Shown: piece after piece, positions 39,343 through 46,687 of the stretch | Position numbering within the stretch: position 1 is the stretch's first letter | Layout of the letters: every line of letters begins with the position of its first letter | Assembly (NCBI RefSeq): GCF_000614185.1 | Contig: NZ_BAKM01000006.1 | Coordinates: 1-64,000, forward strand | Direction: 5' to 3' | Origin: Phocaeicola sartorii JCM 17136 = DSM 21941 | GTDB lineage: Bacteria; Bacteroidota; Bacteroidia; Bacteroidales; Bacteroidaceae | DNA length: 64,000 nucleotides | Program-made: the position numbers and the translations under genes | The notes under the pieces: generated by a model | Databases searched by the model: none | Seen by the model: the letters and a program-made list of their open reading frames with translations, nothing else | What the model was told of the DNA's origin: nothing

Positions 39343-41502
39343 ATGAAAGTATATCAGACTAACGAAATTAAAAACATTGCACTTCTTGGCAATGATGGCT
39401 CAGGTAAAACCACCCTCACAGAGTCTTTGCTCTTTGAGAGTGGTATTATAAAACGTCGTGGCAGAATTACTGCCAAAAACACGGTTAGTGATTATTTTCC
39501 GGTAGAGCAAGAATATGGTTATTCAGTATTCTCTACCGTTTATCATGTAGAGTGGAACGGAAAAAAACTAAATATAATTGACTGTCCGGGTAGTGATGAC
39601 TTTGTAGGAGCTGCCATAACCGCGCTGAATGTAACCGATACTGCTATATTGTTATTGAACGGGCAATATGGTCCCGAAGTAGGAACTCAGAACCACTTCC
39701 GCTATACGGAAAAATTGGGCAAACCGGTTATCTTTTTGGTTAATCAGCTCGATAATGAGAAATGTGATTATGACAATGTGCTCGAACAATTGCGTAGCAT
39801 TTATGGTTCCAAGGTAGTTCCCGTGCAATATCCTCTTGAAACAGGTCCTAATTTCCATGAACTTATTGACGTACTGTTGATGAAAAAATATTCATGGGGT
39901 CCTGAAGGAGGTGCTCCTACCATTGAAGAAATTCCTGATTCCGAAAAAGAAAAGGCATTGGAGATGCATAAGGCTTTGGTGGAAGCTGCTGCTGAAAATG
40001 ACGAGACATTGATGGAGAAATTCTTTGAATCGGAATCGTTGACCGAAGATGAAATGCGTGAAGGCATCCGTAAGGGATTGGCCGCACGTGGCATGTTCCC
40101 TGTATTCTGCGTATGTGCAGGCAAGGATATGGGTGTCCGTCGTCTGATGGAATTCTTAGGCAATGTTGTTCCCTTCGTATCCGATATGCCTGTGGTTCAC
40201 AATACGCGTGGTGTTCCCGTGCCTCCCGATGCCAATGGACCTACTTCTCTCTATTTCTTCAAGACTGCCGTTGAACCCCATATCGGTGGTGTGCAGTATT
40301 TTAAAGTAATGAGCGGTAAAGTACATGAAGGGGATGACTTGACTAATGCCGACCGTGGTTCCAAGGAACGCATAGCACAGCTTTTTGTTTGTGCAGGTGC
40401 CAACCGTATTCCGGTGCAGGAGCTGGTAGCCGGTGATATTGGTTGTACGGTGAAATTGAAGGATGTAAAGACCGGAAATACCTTGAACGGCAAGGACTGT
40501 GAAAACCGGTTTAATTTCATTAAATATCCTAATGCTAAATATTCACGTGCCATCAAGCCGGTAAACGAGGCTGATGTAGAGAAGATGATGGTTATATTGA
40601 ACCGTATGCGTGAGGAAGATCCTACTTGGGAAGTGGAGCAATCCAAGGAATTGAAGCAGACTATTGTACACGGACAGGGTGAGTTCCATCTCCGTACCTT
40701 GAAGTGGCGTTTGGAGAATAACGAGAAATTGCAGATTAAGTTCGAAGAACCTAAGATTCCTTATCGTGAAACAATCACTAAAGCAGCTCGTGCCGATTAT
40801 CGTCACAAGAAACAATCAGGCGGTGCGGGACAGTTTGGTGAAGTCCATCTCATTGTTGAACCTTATTATGAAGGAATGCCTGTACCCGAAACGTATAAGT
40901 TTAATGGTCAGGAATTCAAGATAAATGTGAAGGGCACCGAGGAAATACCTTTGGAATGGGGTGGTAAATTAGTCTTTATTAACAGTATTGTGGGAGGATC
41001 TATTGATGCTCGTTTTATGCCTGCTATCTTGAAAGGAATTATGAGCCGGATGGAACAAGGTCCGTTGACAGGTTCATACGCACGTGATGTACGGGTAATT
41101 GTCTATGATGGTAAGATGCATCCGGTAGATTCAAATGAAATCTCGTTTATGCTTGCAGGACGTAATGCGTTTAGTGAAGCGTTTAAGAATGCCGGACCTA
41201 AGATTCTGGAGCCGATTTATGATGTGGAGGTTTTTGTCCCCAGTGATAAGATGGGCGATGTGATGAGCGATTTGCAAGGCCGTCGTGGTATGATTATGGG
41301 TATGAGCAGTGAAAGTGGCTATGAAAAACTGGTTGCGAAAGTACCTCTGAAAGAGATGTCTTCTTATTCCACTTCTTTGAGTTCCTTGACAGGTGGGCGC
41401 GCTTCGTTTATAATGAAGTTTGCCAGCTATGAGCTGGTTCCGACAGATGTACAAGATAAATTGATGAAGGAATTTGAGGCTAAAGAGAATAAAGATGATT
41501 GA
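39343..41502 (+). CDS. fusA2: Elongation factor G paralog EF-G2 with altered GTPase motifs
   Basis: 719 residues with all five EF-G domains. G1 is GNDGSGKTT (about 16-24). The G3 motif is DCPGSDDF (about 80-87), where standard EF-G has DTPGHVDF, so the catalytic histidine position is serine. G4 is NQLD (about 134-137) instead of NKxD. Domain IV has QSGGAGQFGEVHL and domain V has LQGRRGMIMGM. Published work on Bacteroides thetaiotaomicron described an EF-G paralog that lacks GTPase activity and supports translation during carbon limitation and gut colonisation; these substitutions fit that protein. The canonical fusA is not in this window. Single-gene unit with its own terminator. Confidence 0.9.
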   Translation: MKVYQTNEIKNIALLGNDGSGKTTLTESLLFESGIIKRRGRITAKNTVSDYFPVEQEYGYSVFSTVYHVEWNGKKLNIIDCPGSDDFVGAAITALNVTDTAILLLNGQYGPEVGTQNHFRYTEKLGKPVIFLVNQLDNEKCDYDNVLEQLRSIYGSKVVPVQYPLETGPNFHELIDVLLMKKYSWGPEGGAPTIEEIPDSEKEKALEMHKALVEAAAENDETLMEKFFESESLTEDEMREGIRKGLAARGMFPVFCVCAGKDMGVRRLMEFLGNVVPFVSDMPVVHNTRGVPVPPDANGPTSLYFFKTAVEPHIGGVQYFKVMSGKVHEGDDLTNADRGSKERIAQLFVCAGANRIPVQELVAGDIGCTVKLKDVKTGNTLNGKDCENRFNFIKYPNAKYSRAIKPVNEADVEKMMVILNRMREEDPTWEVEQSKELKQTIVHGQGEFHLRTLKWRLENNEKLQIKFEEPKIPYRETITKAARADYRHKKQSGGAGQFGEVHLIVEPYYEGMPVPETYKFNGQEFKINVKGTEEIPLEWGGKLVFINSIVGGSIDARFMPAILKGIMSRMEQGPLTGSYARDVRVIVYDGKMHPVDSNEISFMLAGRNAFSEAFKNAGPKILEPIYDVEVFVPSDKMGDVMSDLQGRRGMIMGMSSESGYEKLVAKVPLKEMSSYSTSLSSLTGGRASFIMKFASYELVPTDVQDKLMKEFEAKENKDD

Positions 41503-41527
41503 TAAAGTGTAAGATTTCATACTTAGA

Positions 41528-41563
41528 AGAGGTGCATTTCGTTAAAAATGTGCCTCTTTTTAT
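41528..41563 (+). terminator. Terminator of fusA2
   Basis: GAGGTGCATTT pairs with AAATGTGCCTC and is followed by TTTTTAT. Confidence 0.85.
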
Positions 41564-41618
41564 TTAAGAGAACTTAAACTTTTAGCTTTGTTATTTGGTT
41601 TTGAACTTAATTTTTTAT

Positions 41619-41626
41619 TATTTTTG
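41619..41626 (+). promoter_or_regulatory. -7 box of rprX-rprY
   Basis: TATTTTTG matches TAnnTTTG, with TTTTG about 20 bp upstream. It leaves a 5' leader of about 130 nt before ATG 41765. Confidence 0.55.
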
Positions 41627-41764
41627 CAAACCAACTGGCGTTAAATTTGTTATAATAGTCAGAATCTTAGCTTAAATGACTTTTTCGGTTAATTATAGAG
41701 AATGGCCGTTTAAATTTGGTTAATCTGTTATGGAATAAGATTTAACGCTTTTAATTTTGCTGAC

Positions 41765-43333
41765 ATGAAAAAGTCTACTATTTGGGTATTAGGTATTGTA
41801 ATGGGACTATCGTTTCTTAGTTTATTGTATTTGCAGGTAAGCTATATTGAAGAAATGGTGAAAATGCGTAAAGGACAATTTGATGAGTCTGTTCAGCGCA
41901 GTTTAGTCCAGGCGTGTCGAAATATTGAGTTGGTGGAAACTAAAAAGTACCTTGAGGATGATGCGATTGCCACAGAAAAAGCAGCGCAGTTATCCAGGGA
42001 ACAGTCTGGGGAAAAGGAAGGAGAGGAAAGCGGCGATGTGGTAGCGCATACGCATGAGTACTCCATAACTTCCGACGGGTTGAATGGTTATTCTACTTTT
42101 GAATTGAAGATGAGGTTCAGTGCGAATCGGCCTTCTAATATACCTAAAGCGATTATTTCGACCGGTAAGAACATTCCGCAGACTTCAAGAGCCTTGCAGG
42201 AGATAATTAAAGACAGATATGTGTACCAGCGTGCATTGCTGGACGAAGTGGTCTATAACATTTTGTATACAGCTAGTGACAAACCGTTGAACAAAAGGAT
42301 CAACTTTAAGCAGTTGGATTTGTTCTTGAAAACAGAACTGCTGAATAATGGGATTGATATTCCTTATCATTTCACGGTGACAGATCGTGACGGAACAGAA
42401 GTTTATCATTGTCCGGATTATACCACAGAGGGTAGTGAAAATACTTATCCGCAGGTTTTATTTAAAAATGATCCTCCTGCGCGTATGGCAACAGTAAATA
42501 TTCACTTCCCTACATTGAACAGTTACATCTTCAGTTCTGTTAAATTTATGATCCCGTCACTGATCTTCACGTTTGTATTGCTTGTGACGTTTATCTTTAC
42601 CATCTATATCATCTTCCGTCAGAAGAAGTTGACCGAGATAAAGAATGATTTCATCAACAATATGACACATGAATTCAAGACACCTATCTCTACCATTTCG
42701 CTGGCAGCTCAGATGTTGAAGGATCCGGCAGTGGGAAAATCTCCTGCCATGTTCCAGCATATATCCGGAGTGATAAATGATGAGACCAAGCGTTTGCGTT
42801 TTCAGGTGGAAAAGGTGTTGCAGATGTCCATGTTCGAGAAGCAAAAGGCAACGCTGAAGATGAAAGAGGTGAATGCAAATGATTTGATAGTCGGCGTGGT
42901 CAATACTTTCACGTTGAAAGTAGAGAAATACAATGGTAAAATCACTTCAGACCTGGATGCGGTAAATCCGGATATATTTGTAGATGAGATGCATTTTACG
43001 AATGTTATTTTTAATTTGCTGGACAATGCGGTGAAATATAAAAAAACGGAAGGTGAATTGCTGTTGAATATACGTACTTGGAATGAATCGGGTAAGCTTT
43101 ATATCTCTATCCAAGATAATGGAATAGGTATTAAGAAAGAAAACCTGAAGAAGATATTTGATAAATTCTATCGTGTGCATACCGGTAACCTGCACGATGT
43201 GAAAGGTTTTGGCTTGGGACTGGCATACGTGAAAAAAATAATTCAAGATCACAAAGGAACTATACGTGCTGAGAGTGAATTGAATGTAGGGACTAAATTT
43301 ATAATTGTATTACCTTTATTTAAAAATGAATAA
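41765..43333 (+). CDS. rprX: Sensor histidine kinase RprX
   Basis: 522 residues. Membrane helices at about 7-25 (VLGIVMGLSFLSLLYLQV) and 258-282 (IPSLIFTFVLLVTFIFTIYIIF) enclose a periplasmic sensor region. HisKA has its phosphohistidine in NNMTHEFKTPISTISLAAQM (about 303). HATPase_c has NLLDNAVKY, DNGIGIKKENLKKIFDKFYR and GFGLGLAYVKKI. It matches RprX of Bacteroides fragilis in length and arrangement with RprY; that pair was found through a tetracycline-resistance phenotype in E. coli. The stop overlaps or abuts the rprY start. Confidence 0.93.
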   Translation: MKKSTIWVLGIVMGLSFLSLLYLQVSYIEEMVKMRKGQFDESVQRSLVQACRNIELVETKKYLEDDAIATEKAAQLSREQSGEKEGEESGDVVAHTHEYSITSDGLNGYSTFELKMRFSANRPSNIPKAIISTGKNIPQTSRALQEIIKDRYVYQRALLDEVVYNILYTASDKPLNKRINFKQLDLFLKTELLNNGIDIPYHFTVTDRDGTEVYHCPDYTTEGSENTYPQVLFKNDPPARMATVNIHFPTLNSYIFSSVKFMIPSLIFTFVLLVTFIFTIYIIFRQKKLTEIKNDFINNMTHEFKTPISTISLAAQMLKDPAVGKSPAMFQHISGVINDETKRLRFQVEKVLQMSMFEKQKATLKMKEVNANDLIVGVVNTFTLKVEKYNGKITSDLDAVNPDIFVDEMHFTNVIFNLLDNAVKYKKTEGELLLNIRTWNESGKLYISIQDNGIGIKKENLKKIFDKFYRVHTGNLHDVKGFGLGLAYVKKIIQDHKGTIRAESELNVGTKFIIVLPLFKNE

Positions 43334-43334
43334 T

Positions 43335-44033
43335 ATGGACGAGAAATTGCGTATCTTGTTATGCGAAGATGATGAGAATCTTGGCATGCTATTGAGAGAA
43401 TATTTGCAGGCAAAAGGCTACTCGGCCGAACTTTGCCCGGATGGTGAGGCTGGCTACAAGGCTTTCCTTAAGAATAAATATGACTTATGTGTATTGGATG
43501 TGATGATGCCGAAGAAAGACGGCTTTACTTTGGCACAGGAAATTCGTCAGGCTAACGCTGAAATTCCTATCATCTTCCTGACTGCTAAAACATTGAAAGA
43601 GGATATTCTGGAAGGTTTCAAGATTGGTGCGGATGATTATATCACCAAACCGTTCAGTATGGAAGAACTGACTTTCCGTATTGAAGCTATCTTGCGTCGT
43701 GTACGTGGTAAGAGAAATAAGGAAAGTAATATCTACAAGATCGGTCGTTTTACTTTTGATACTCAGAAGCAAATTCTGGCTATTGATGGCAAGCAGACCA
43801 AGCTGACAACGAAAGAATCTGAACTGCTGGGCTTGCTTTGTGCACATGCCAATGAGATTTTGCAGCGTGACTTCGCATTGAAGACAATCTGGATTGATGA
43901 TAACTATTTCAATGCCCGAAGCATGGACGTGTATATCACTAAGTTGCGTAAGCACTTGAAAGAAGATGACTCTATCGAAATTATCAATATTCATGGCAAG
44001 GGTTATAAACTGATAACTCCGGAAGTTGAATAA
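43335..44033 (+). CDS. rprY: Response regulator RprY (OmpR/PhoB family)
   Basis: 232 residues from ATG 43335 (MDEKLRILLCEDDENLGMLLREYL); ATG 43326 within the end of rprX is possible. The receiver domain has acidic pocket EDDE and phospho-acceptor aspartate in LCVLDVMMPKKDG (about 54), with FLTAK and GADDYITKPF. The C-terminal winged helix has LTTKESELLGLLC and RSMDVYITKLRKHL. It forms a pair with RprX and is followed by a strong terminator. Confidence 0.94.
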   Translation: MDEKLRILLCEDDENLGMLLREYLQAKGYSAELCPDGEAGYKAFLKNKYDLCVLDVMMPKKDGFTLAQEIRQANAEIPIIFLTAKTLKEDILEGFKIGADDYITKPFSMEELTFRIEAILRRVRGKRNKESNIYKIGRFTFDTQKQILAIDGKQTKLTTKESELLGLLCAHANEILQRDFALKTIWIDDNYFNARSMDVYITKLRKHLKEDDSIEIINIHGKGYKLITPEVE

Positions 44034-44052
44034 GGTTGATTAATGACGAAAT

Positions 44053-44087
44053 AAAAAAGCCCGAAACGAATGGTTCCGGGCTTTTTT
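44053..44087. terminator. Terminator between rprY and the small membrane protein gene
   Basis: AAAAAAGCCCG pairs with CGGGCTTTTTT, extended by GAAC/GTTC. Runs of A and T on either side make it usable in both directions. Confidence 0.85.
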
Positions 44088-44106
44088 ATTCTTGTTCCTA
44101 TATACT

Positions 44107-44289
44107 TTAATCAACAATGCGTTTGTTTAATACAATATATACGATTAAACCTATAACGATAAGGGCGGCACTTCCACCTAAAACACCGTTGTCGTTAATT
44201 GCTGCACTTCCGGTGAAGAAAACACCGACTAAAATAGCGGCGCCGATGATCATCAGTATCAGACCTAAATTCTTAAGTAAGCTTTTCAT
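44107..44289 (-). CDS. Small membrane protein of unknown function
   Basis: 60 residues. Two hydrophobic segments (LLKNLGLILMIIGAAILVGVFF at about 4-25; GVLGGSAALIVIGLIVYIVL at about 35-54) are separated by a short polar loop (TGSAAINDN). Charged ends (MKSLLKN and NKRIVD) suggest an integral inner-membrane hairpin. It lies between a bidirectional terminator and the marR gene on the same strand, about 110 bp downstream of marR. No family with known function was recognised. Confidence 0.7.
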   Translation of the reverse strand: MKSLLKNLGLILMIIGAAILVGVFFTGSAAINDNGVLGGSAALIVIGLIVYIVLNKRIVD

Positions 44290-44397
44290 GTGTGTATTTT
44301 ATTAATAGATTATATTTATTCTTGTGTACAAATTAAAGCATAATTCTCTTATCATGGAAATTATTTTAGGAAAAAAAGATGAAAACCTTGAAAAACT

Positions 44398-44844
44398 TTA
44401 GTCTTTGATGTTGGTGAATACCTTTCTTAATACATCTTGGCTGACTTTCAGCTCCTCCAGCGTTAACCCTTGTAATGCTTCCTTTAATGTTTTGTTTGCG
44501 ATGAAACGTGCTTTGCCTTCCAGTTCCCTGCCTGTTTTGGTCAAGTGTATCAAATTGGTACGCCGGTCTTTTTTATCGGCAATGCGGACTACCAAATGCT
44601 GGCGTTCCATATTGTCAATCAAGCGGGTCATGCTGGGTTTGTCTTTAAAGGTGGCATTACATAGTTCTTGCTGTGTGACACCGTCTTTTTCCCATAGAAA
44701 AAGAAGGACAGTCCACTGTTCGGGAGTGATTTCCACACCGTTCTGACGGAAATTCCGGCTTAGTTTCCGATTGATGGCGGCAGACACTTTGCCATTCAAT
44801 ATGGCAAATATTAATTGGATGTCAAAGCTAAATTGTTCTATCAT
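44398..44844 (-). CDS. MarR-family transcriptional regulator
   Basis: 148 residues from ATG 44844 (MIEQFSFDIQLIFAILNGKVS); the longer frame to 44922 would cross the promoter. The winged HTH is clear: ITPEQWTVLLFLWEKDGVTQQELCNATFKDKPSMTRLIDNMERQHLVVR, then the wing IADKKDRRTNLIHLTKTGRELE. Family members are dimeric repressors that bind palindromes and are released by small aromatic ligands or oxidants. A 12-bp palindrome over the start site (44852-44863) suggests autoregulation. The ligand and regulon are unknown. Confidence 0.9.
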   Translation of the reverse strand: MIEQFSFDIQLIFAILNGKVSAAINRKLSRNFRQNGVEITPEQWTVLLFLWEKDGVTQQELCNATFKDKPSMTRLIDNMERQHLVVRIADKKDRRTNLIHLTKTGRELEGKARFIANKTLKEALQGLTLEELKVSQDVLRKVFTNIKD

Positions 44845-44851
44845 GGAATTA

Positions 44852-44863
44852 TTGTTTAAACAA
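44852..44863. promoter_or_regulatory. Candidate MarR operator
   Basis: TTGTTTAAACAA is a perfect palindrome between the marR start codon (44844) and its -7 box (44869-44876), covering the expected transcription start. Confidence 0.5.
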
Positions 44864-44868
44864 CTTTG

Positions 44869-44876
44869 CAAAGATA
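44869..44876 (-). promoter_or_regulatory. -7 box of the marR gene
   Basis: On the minus strand TATCTTTG (CAAAGATA) matches TAnnTTTG, 24 bp before the ATG. Confidence 0.55.
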
Positions 44877-44979
44877 CAATTCTTGGTGGATATAACTTGT
44901 TTTTCACAGATAAAAAATACAAAAAGGCGGATTAATTGTAAGGTGAAACTATATTTTTTTAAGAAAATAGTGATAACTC

Positions 44980-45010
44980 TTTGTAGATTAAGATAAAATG
45001 CCTACTTTTG
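44980..45010 (+). promoter_or_regulatory. Promoter of the rpsF-rpsR-rplI operon
   Basis: TTTG (44980-44983) and TACTTTTG (45003-45010) are a -33/-7 pair with a 19-bp gap. The rpsF ATG follows at 45055 with an A/T-rich, SD-less leader. Confidence 0.7.
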
Positions 45011-45054
45011 CACTCGCATTTGAAATTTTAATTTAATAATTTAATTAACGTAGT

Positions 45055-45398
45055 ATGAATCAATACGAAACCGTTTTCATTTTAACTCCCGTTTTATCTG
45101 ACGTTCAGATGAAGGAAGCGTAGAGAAATTCAAAGGTATTCTGACTGCAGAAGGTGCAGAGATTATCAATGAAGAAAACTGGGGCTTGAAGAAGCTGGCT
45201 TACCCCATTCAAAAGAAGTCAACTGGTTTTTATCAGTTGGTAGAGTTCAAAGCAGAGCCGCAGGTTATTGAAAAGTTAGAAATTAACTTCCGTCGTGACG
45301 AACGTGTTATCCGTTTCCTGACTTTCAGAATGGACAAATACGCTGCTGAATATGCTGCTAAGAGAAGAAATGTTAAATCAACTAAAAAGGAGGATTAA
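45055..45398 (+). CDS. rpsF: 30S ribosomal protein bS6, frameshifted in this sequence
   Basis: The frame starts [22 protein letters not shown] and stops at TAG after GCG (45118-45120). One extra G at 45120 restores [33 protein letters not shown] and the rest to STKKED, 114 residues, the normal bS6 length. bS6 binds the 30S platform with bS18. Loss of this much of the protein in a gene directly upstream of rpsR would be highly deleterious, so the break is most simply a missing base in a GG pair. First gene of a three-gene ribosomal operon. Confidence 0.93.
45387..45394 (+). promoter_or_regulatory. Strong Shine-Dalgarno sequence of rpsR
   Basis: AAGGAGGA, seven bases from the last G to ATG 45401, is complementary to the conserved 16S 3' end. 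Most genes in this window have no such site, so it stands out. Confidence 0.75.
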
Positions 45399-45400
45399 TC

Positions 45401-45671
45401 ATGGCACAGCAACAATCAGAAATCAGATATTTAACTCCGCCCTCAGTAGACGTTAAGAAGAAAAAATACTGCCGTTTCAAAAAAAAGTGGTATTAAGTAC
45501 ATTGACTACAAAGATCCTGAATTCTTGAAGAAATTCTTGAACGAACAGGGTAAGATCCTTCCTCGCCGTATTACAGGTACTTCTTTGAAGTTCCAACGTC
45601 GTATTGCGCAGGCTGTTAAAAGAGCACGTCACTTGGCGTTACTTCCATTTGTAACTGACATGATGAAATAA
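45401..45671 (+). CDS. rpsR: 30S ribosomal protein bS18, frameshifted in this sequence
   Basis: The frame begins [20 protein letters not shown] and KKYCRFKK. A run of eight A (45479-45486) throws it into an early stop (KWY). Seven A give [20 protein letters not shown] and continue to [10 protein letters not shown], 89 residues, normal for bS18. The gene is essential in bacteria tested, so an extra A in the sequence is the likely explanation. It has an unusually strong Shine-Dalgarno site for this phylum. Confidence 0.93.
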
Positions 45672-45672
45672 T

Positions 45673-45680
45673 AAGGAGGA
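45673..45680 (+). promoter_or_regulatory. Strong Shine-Dalgarno sequence of rplI
   Basis: AAGGAGGA with the same spacing to ATG 45687 as in rpsR. Confidence 0.75.
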
Positions 45681-45686
45681 ATAGGT

Positions 45687-46130
45687 ATGGAAATAATTTT
45701 GAAAGAAGACGTAGTAAACTTAGGCTACAAGAATGATATTGTAACTGTAAAGTCTGGTTACGGTCGTAACTATCTTATTCCGACTGGTAAGGCGGTAATT
45801 GCTTCACCTTCAGCTAAGAAAATGTTGGCGGAAGAGTTGAAACAACGCGCTCACAAATTGGAAAAGATTAAGAAAGACGCTGAGGCTATGGCAGAACAGT
45901 TGAAGGATGTAACTTTAACTATTGCAACTAAAGTTAGTGCTACAGGTACTATCTTCGGTTCAGTTAGCAACATCCAGATCGCTGAAGAATTGGAAAAATT
46001 AGGCCACAAGGTGGACAGAAAGATTATCGTTGTGAAAGATACTGTGAAAGAAGTGGGTTCTTACAAAGCTATCGTTAAACTGCACAAGGAAGTTTCTGTA
46101 GAAATTCCATTCGAAGTAGTTGCTGAATAA
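45687..46130 (+). CDS. rplI: 50S ribosomal protein bL9
   Basis: 147 residues, intact and of normal length. The N-terminal domain (MEIILKEDVVNLGYKNDIVTVKSGYGRNYLIPTGKAV) binds 23S rRNA. A long helix (KKMLAEELKQRAHKLEKIKKDAEAMAEQL) connects to the C-terminal domain (FGSVSNIQIAEELEKLGHKVDRKII, then VSVEIPFEVVAE). Last gene of the rpsF-rpsR-rplI operon, with a strong SD and a terminator after it. Confidence 0.97.
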   Translation: MEIILKEDVVNLGYKNDIVTVKSGYGRNYLIPTGKAVIASPSAKKMLAEELKQRAHKLEKIKKDAEAMAEQLKDVTLTIATKVSATGTIFGSVSNIQIAEELEKLGHKVDRKIIVVKDTVKEVGSYKAIVKLHKEVSVEIPFEVVAE

Positions 46131-46163
46131 TCTGTAAATACTTTAAAGTATAAAATGATGCTG

Positions 46164-46195
46164 AAAAAGCCCGGTTCGTGAGAGCCGGGCTTTTT
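46164..46195 (+). terminator. Terminator of the rpsF-rpsR-rplI operon
   Basis: AAAAAGCCCGG pairs with CCGGGCTTTTT around a short loop. Confidence 0.88.
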
Positions 46196-46257
46196 CTATA
46201 ATGCTGGTTTTCTAAAAGAAGGGAATTAGAAGAGTGAATTTCTGGAAAGATACGGAT

Positions 46258-46294
46258 AAAAAAAAGTCTGTTGTGCTTTCGCACGGCAGACTTT
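46258..46294 (-). terminator. Terminator of the small CCDST lipoprotein gene
   Basis: On the minus strand AAAGTCTGCCGTGC pairs with GCACAACAGACTTT (loop GAAA) and is followed by a T-run. Confidence 0.8.
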
Positions 46295-46323
46295 CAATTC
46301 TCTCTCTAGTGTTCGTACTGAAA

Positions 46324-46527
46324 TTATTCAGCCTTAGTAGAGTCACAGCAAGCAGCTGTAGAATCACAACAAGCAGCTGAATCTGCTACAACTTCTTCTA
46401 CAACAGCAGCTTCTTCTACTACTGCAACTGAGTCAGTTCCTTCAGCGTTGTTATTTGCAGCCTTGTTTCCGCAAGATGCGAAAGAAACAGCTACGAATGC
46501 TACGAACAAAAATACTAATTTTTTCAT
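46324..46527 (-). CDS. Small lipoprotein with acidic linker and repeated ACCDST tail
   Basis: 67 residues. The signal peptide with lipobox SFASC gives a lipid-anchored peptide of about 49 residues: an Asn/Ala/Glu/Val stretch (NKAANNNAEGTDSVAVVEEA) and then a tail with DSAACCDSTAACCDST, four cysteines in two vicinal pairs. The tail is encoded by near-repeated DNA. A promoter-like upstream region and a good terminator (46258-46294) argue that the gene is real. No family with known function was recognised; the vicinal cysteines could bind metal or act as a redox pair (inference only). Confidence 0.75.
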   Translation of the reverse strand: MKKLVFLFVAFVAVSFASCGNKAANNNAEGTDSVAVVEEAAVVEEVVADSAACCDSTAACCDSTKAE

Positions 46528-46687
46528 TTTCTTTGCTTTTTAAATCTGTAATACTAACATTGCTTTCTTAAAACGATGCAAAGGTATACACTTTTTCAAT
46601 ACGTTGTACCAAAAAGAACAACTTTTTTTCTGCTTTTTTATGTTATGCAACCTATTTAGCTGATTAGTAGTATGTTTTATAACATGT

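Noticed and set aside
45055..45671. Programmed frameshifting in rpsF and rpsR
   Set aside because: These proteins are made from continuous frames elsewhere in bacteria, and one missing or extra homopolymer base restores normal lengths.
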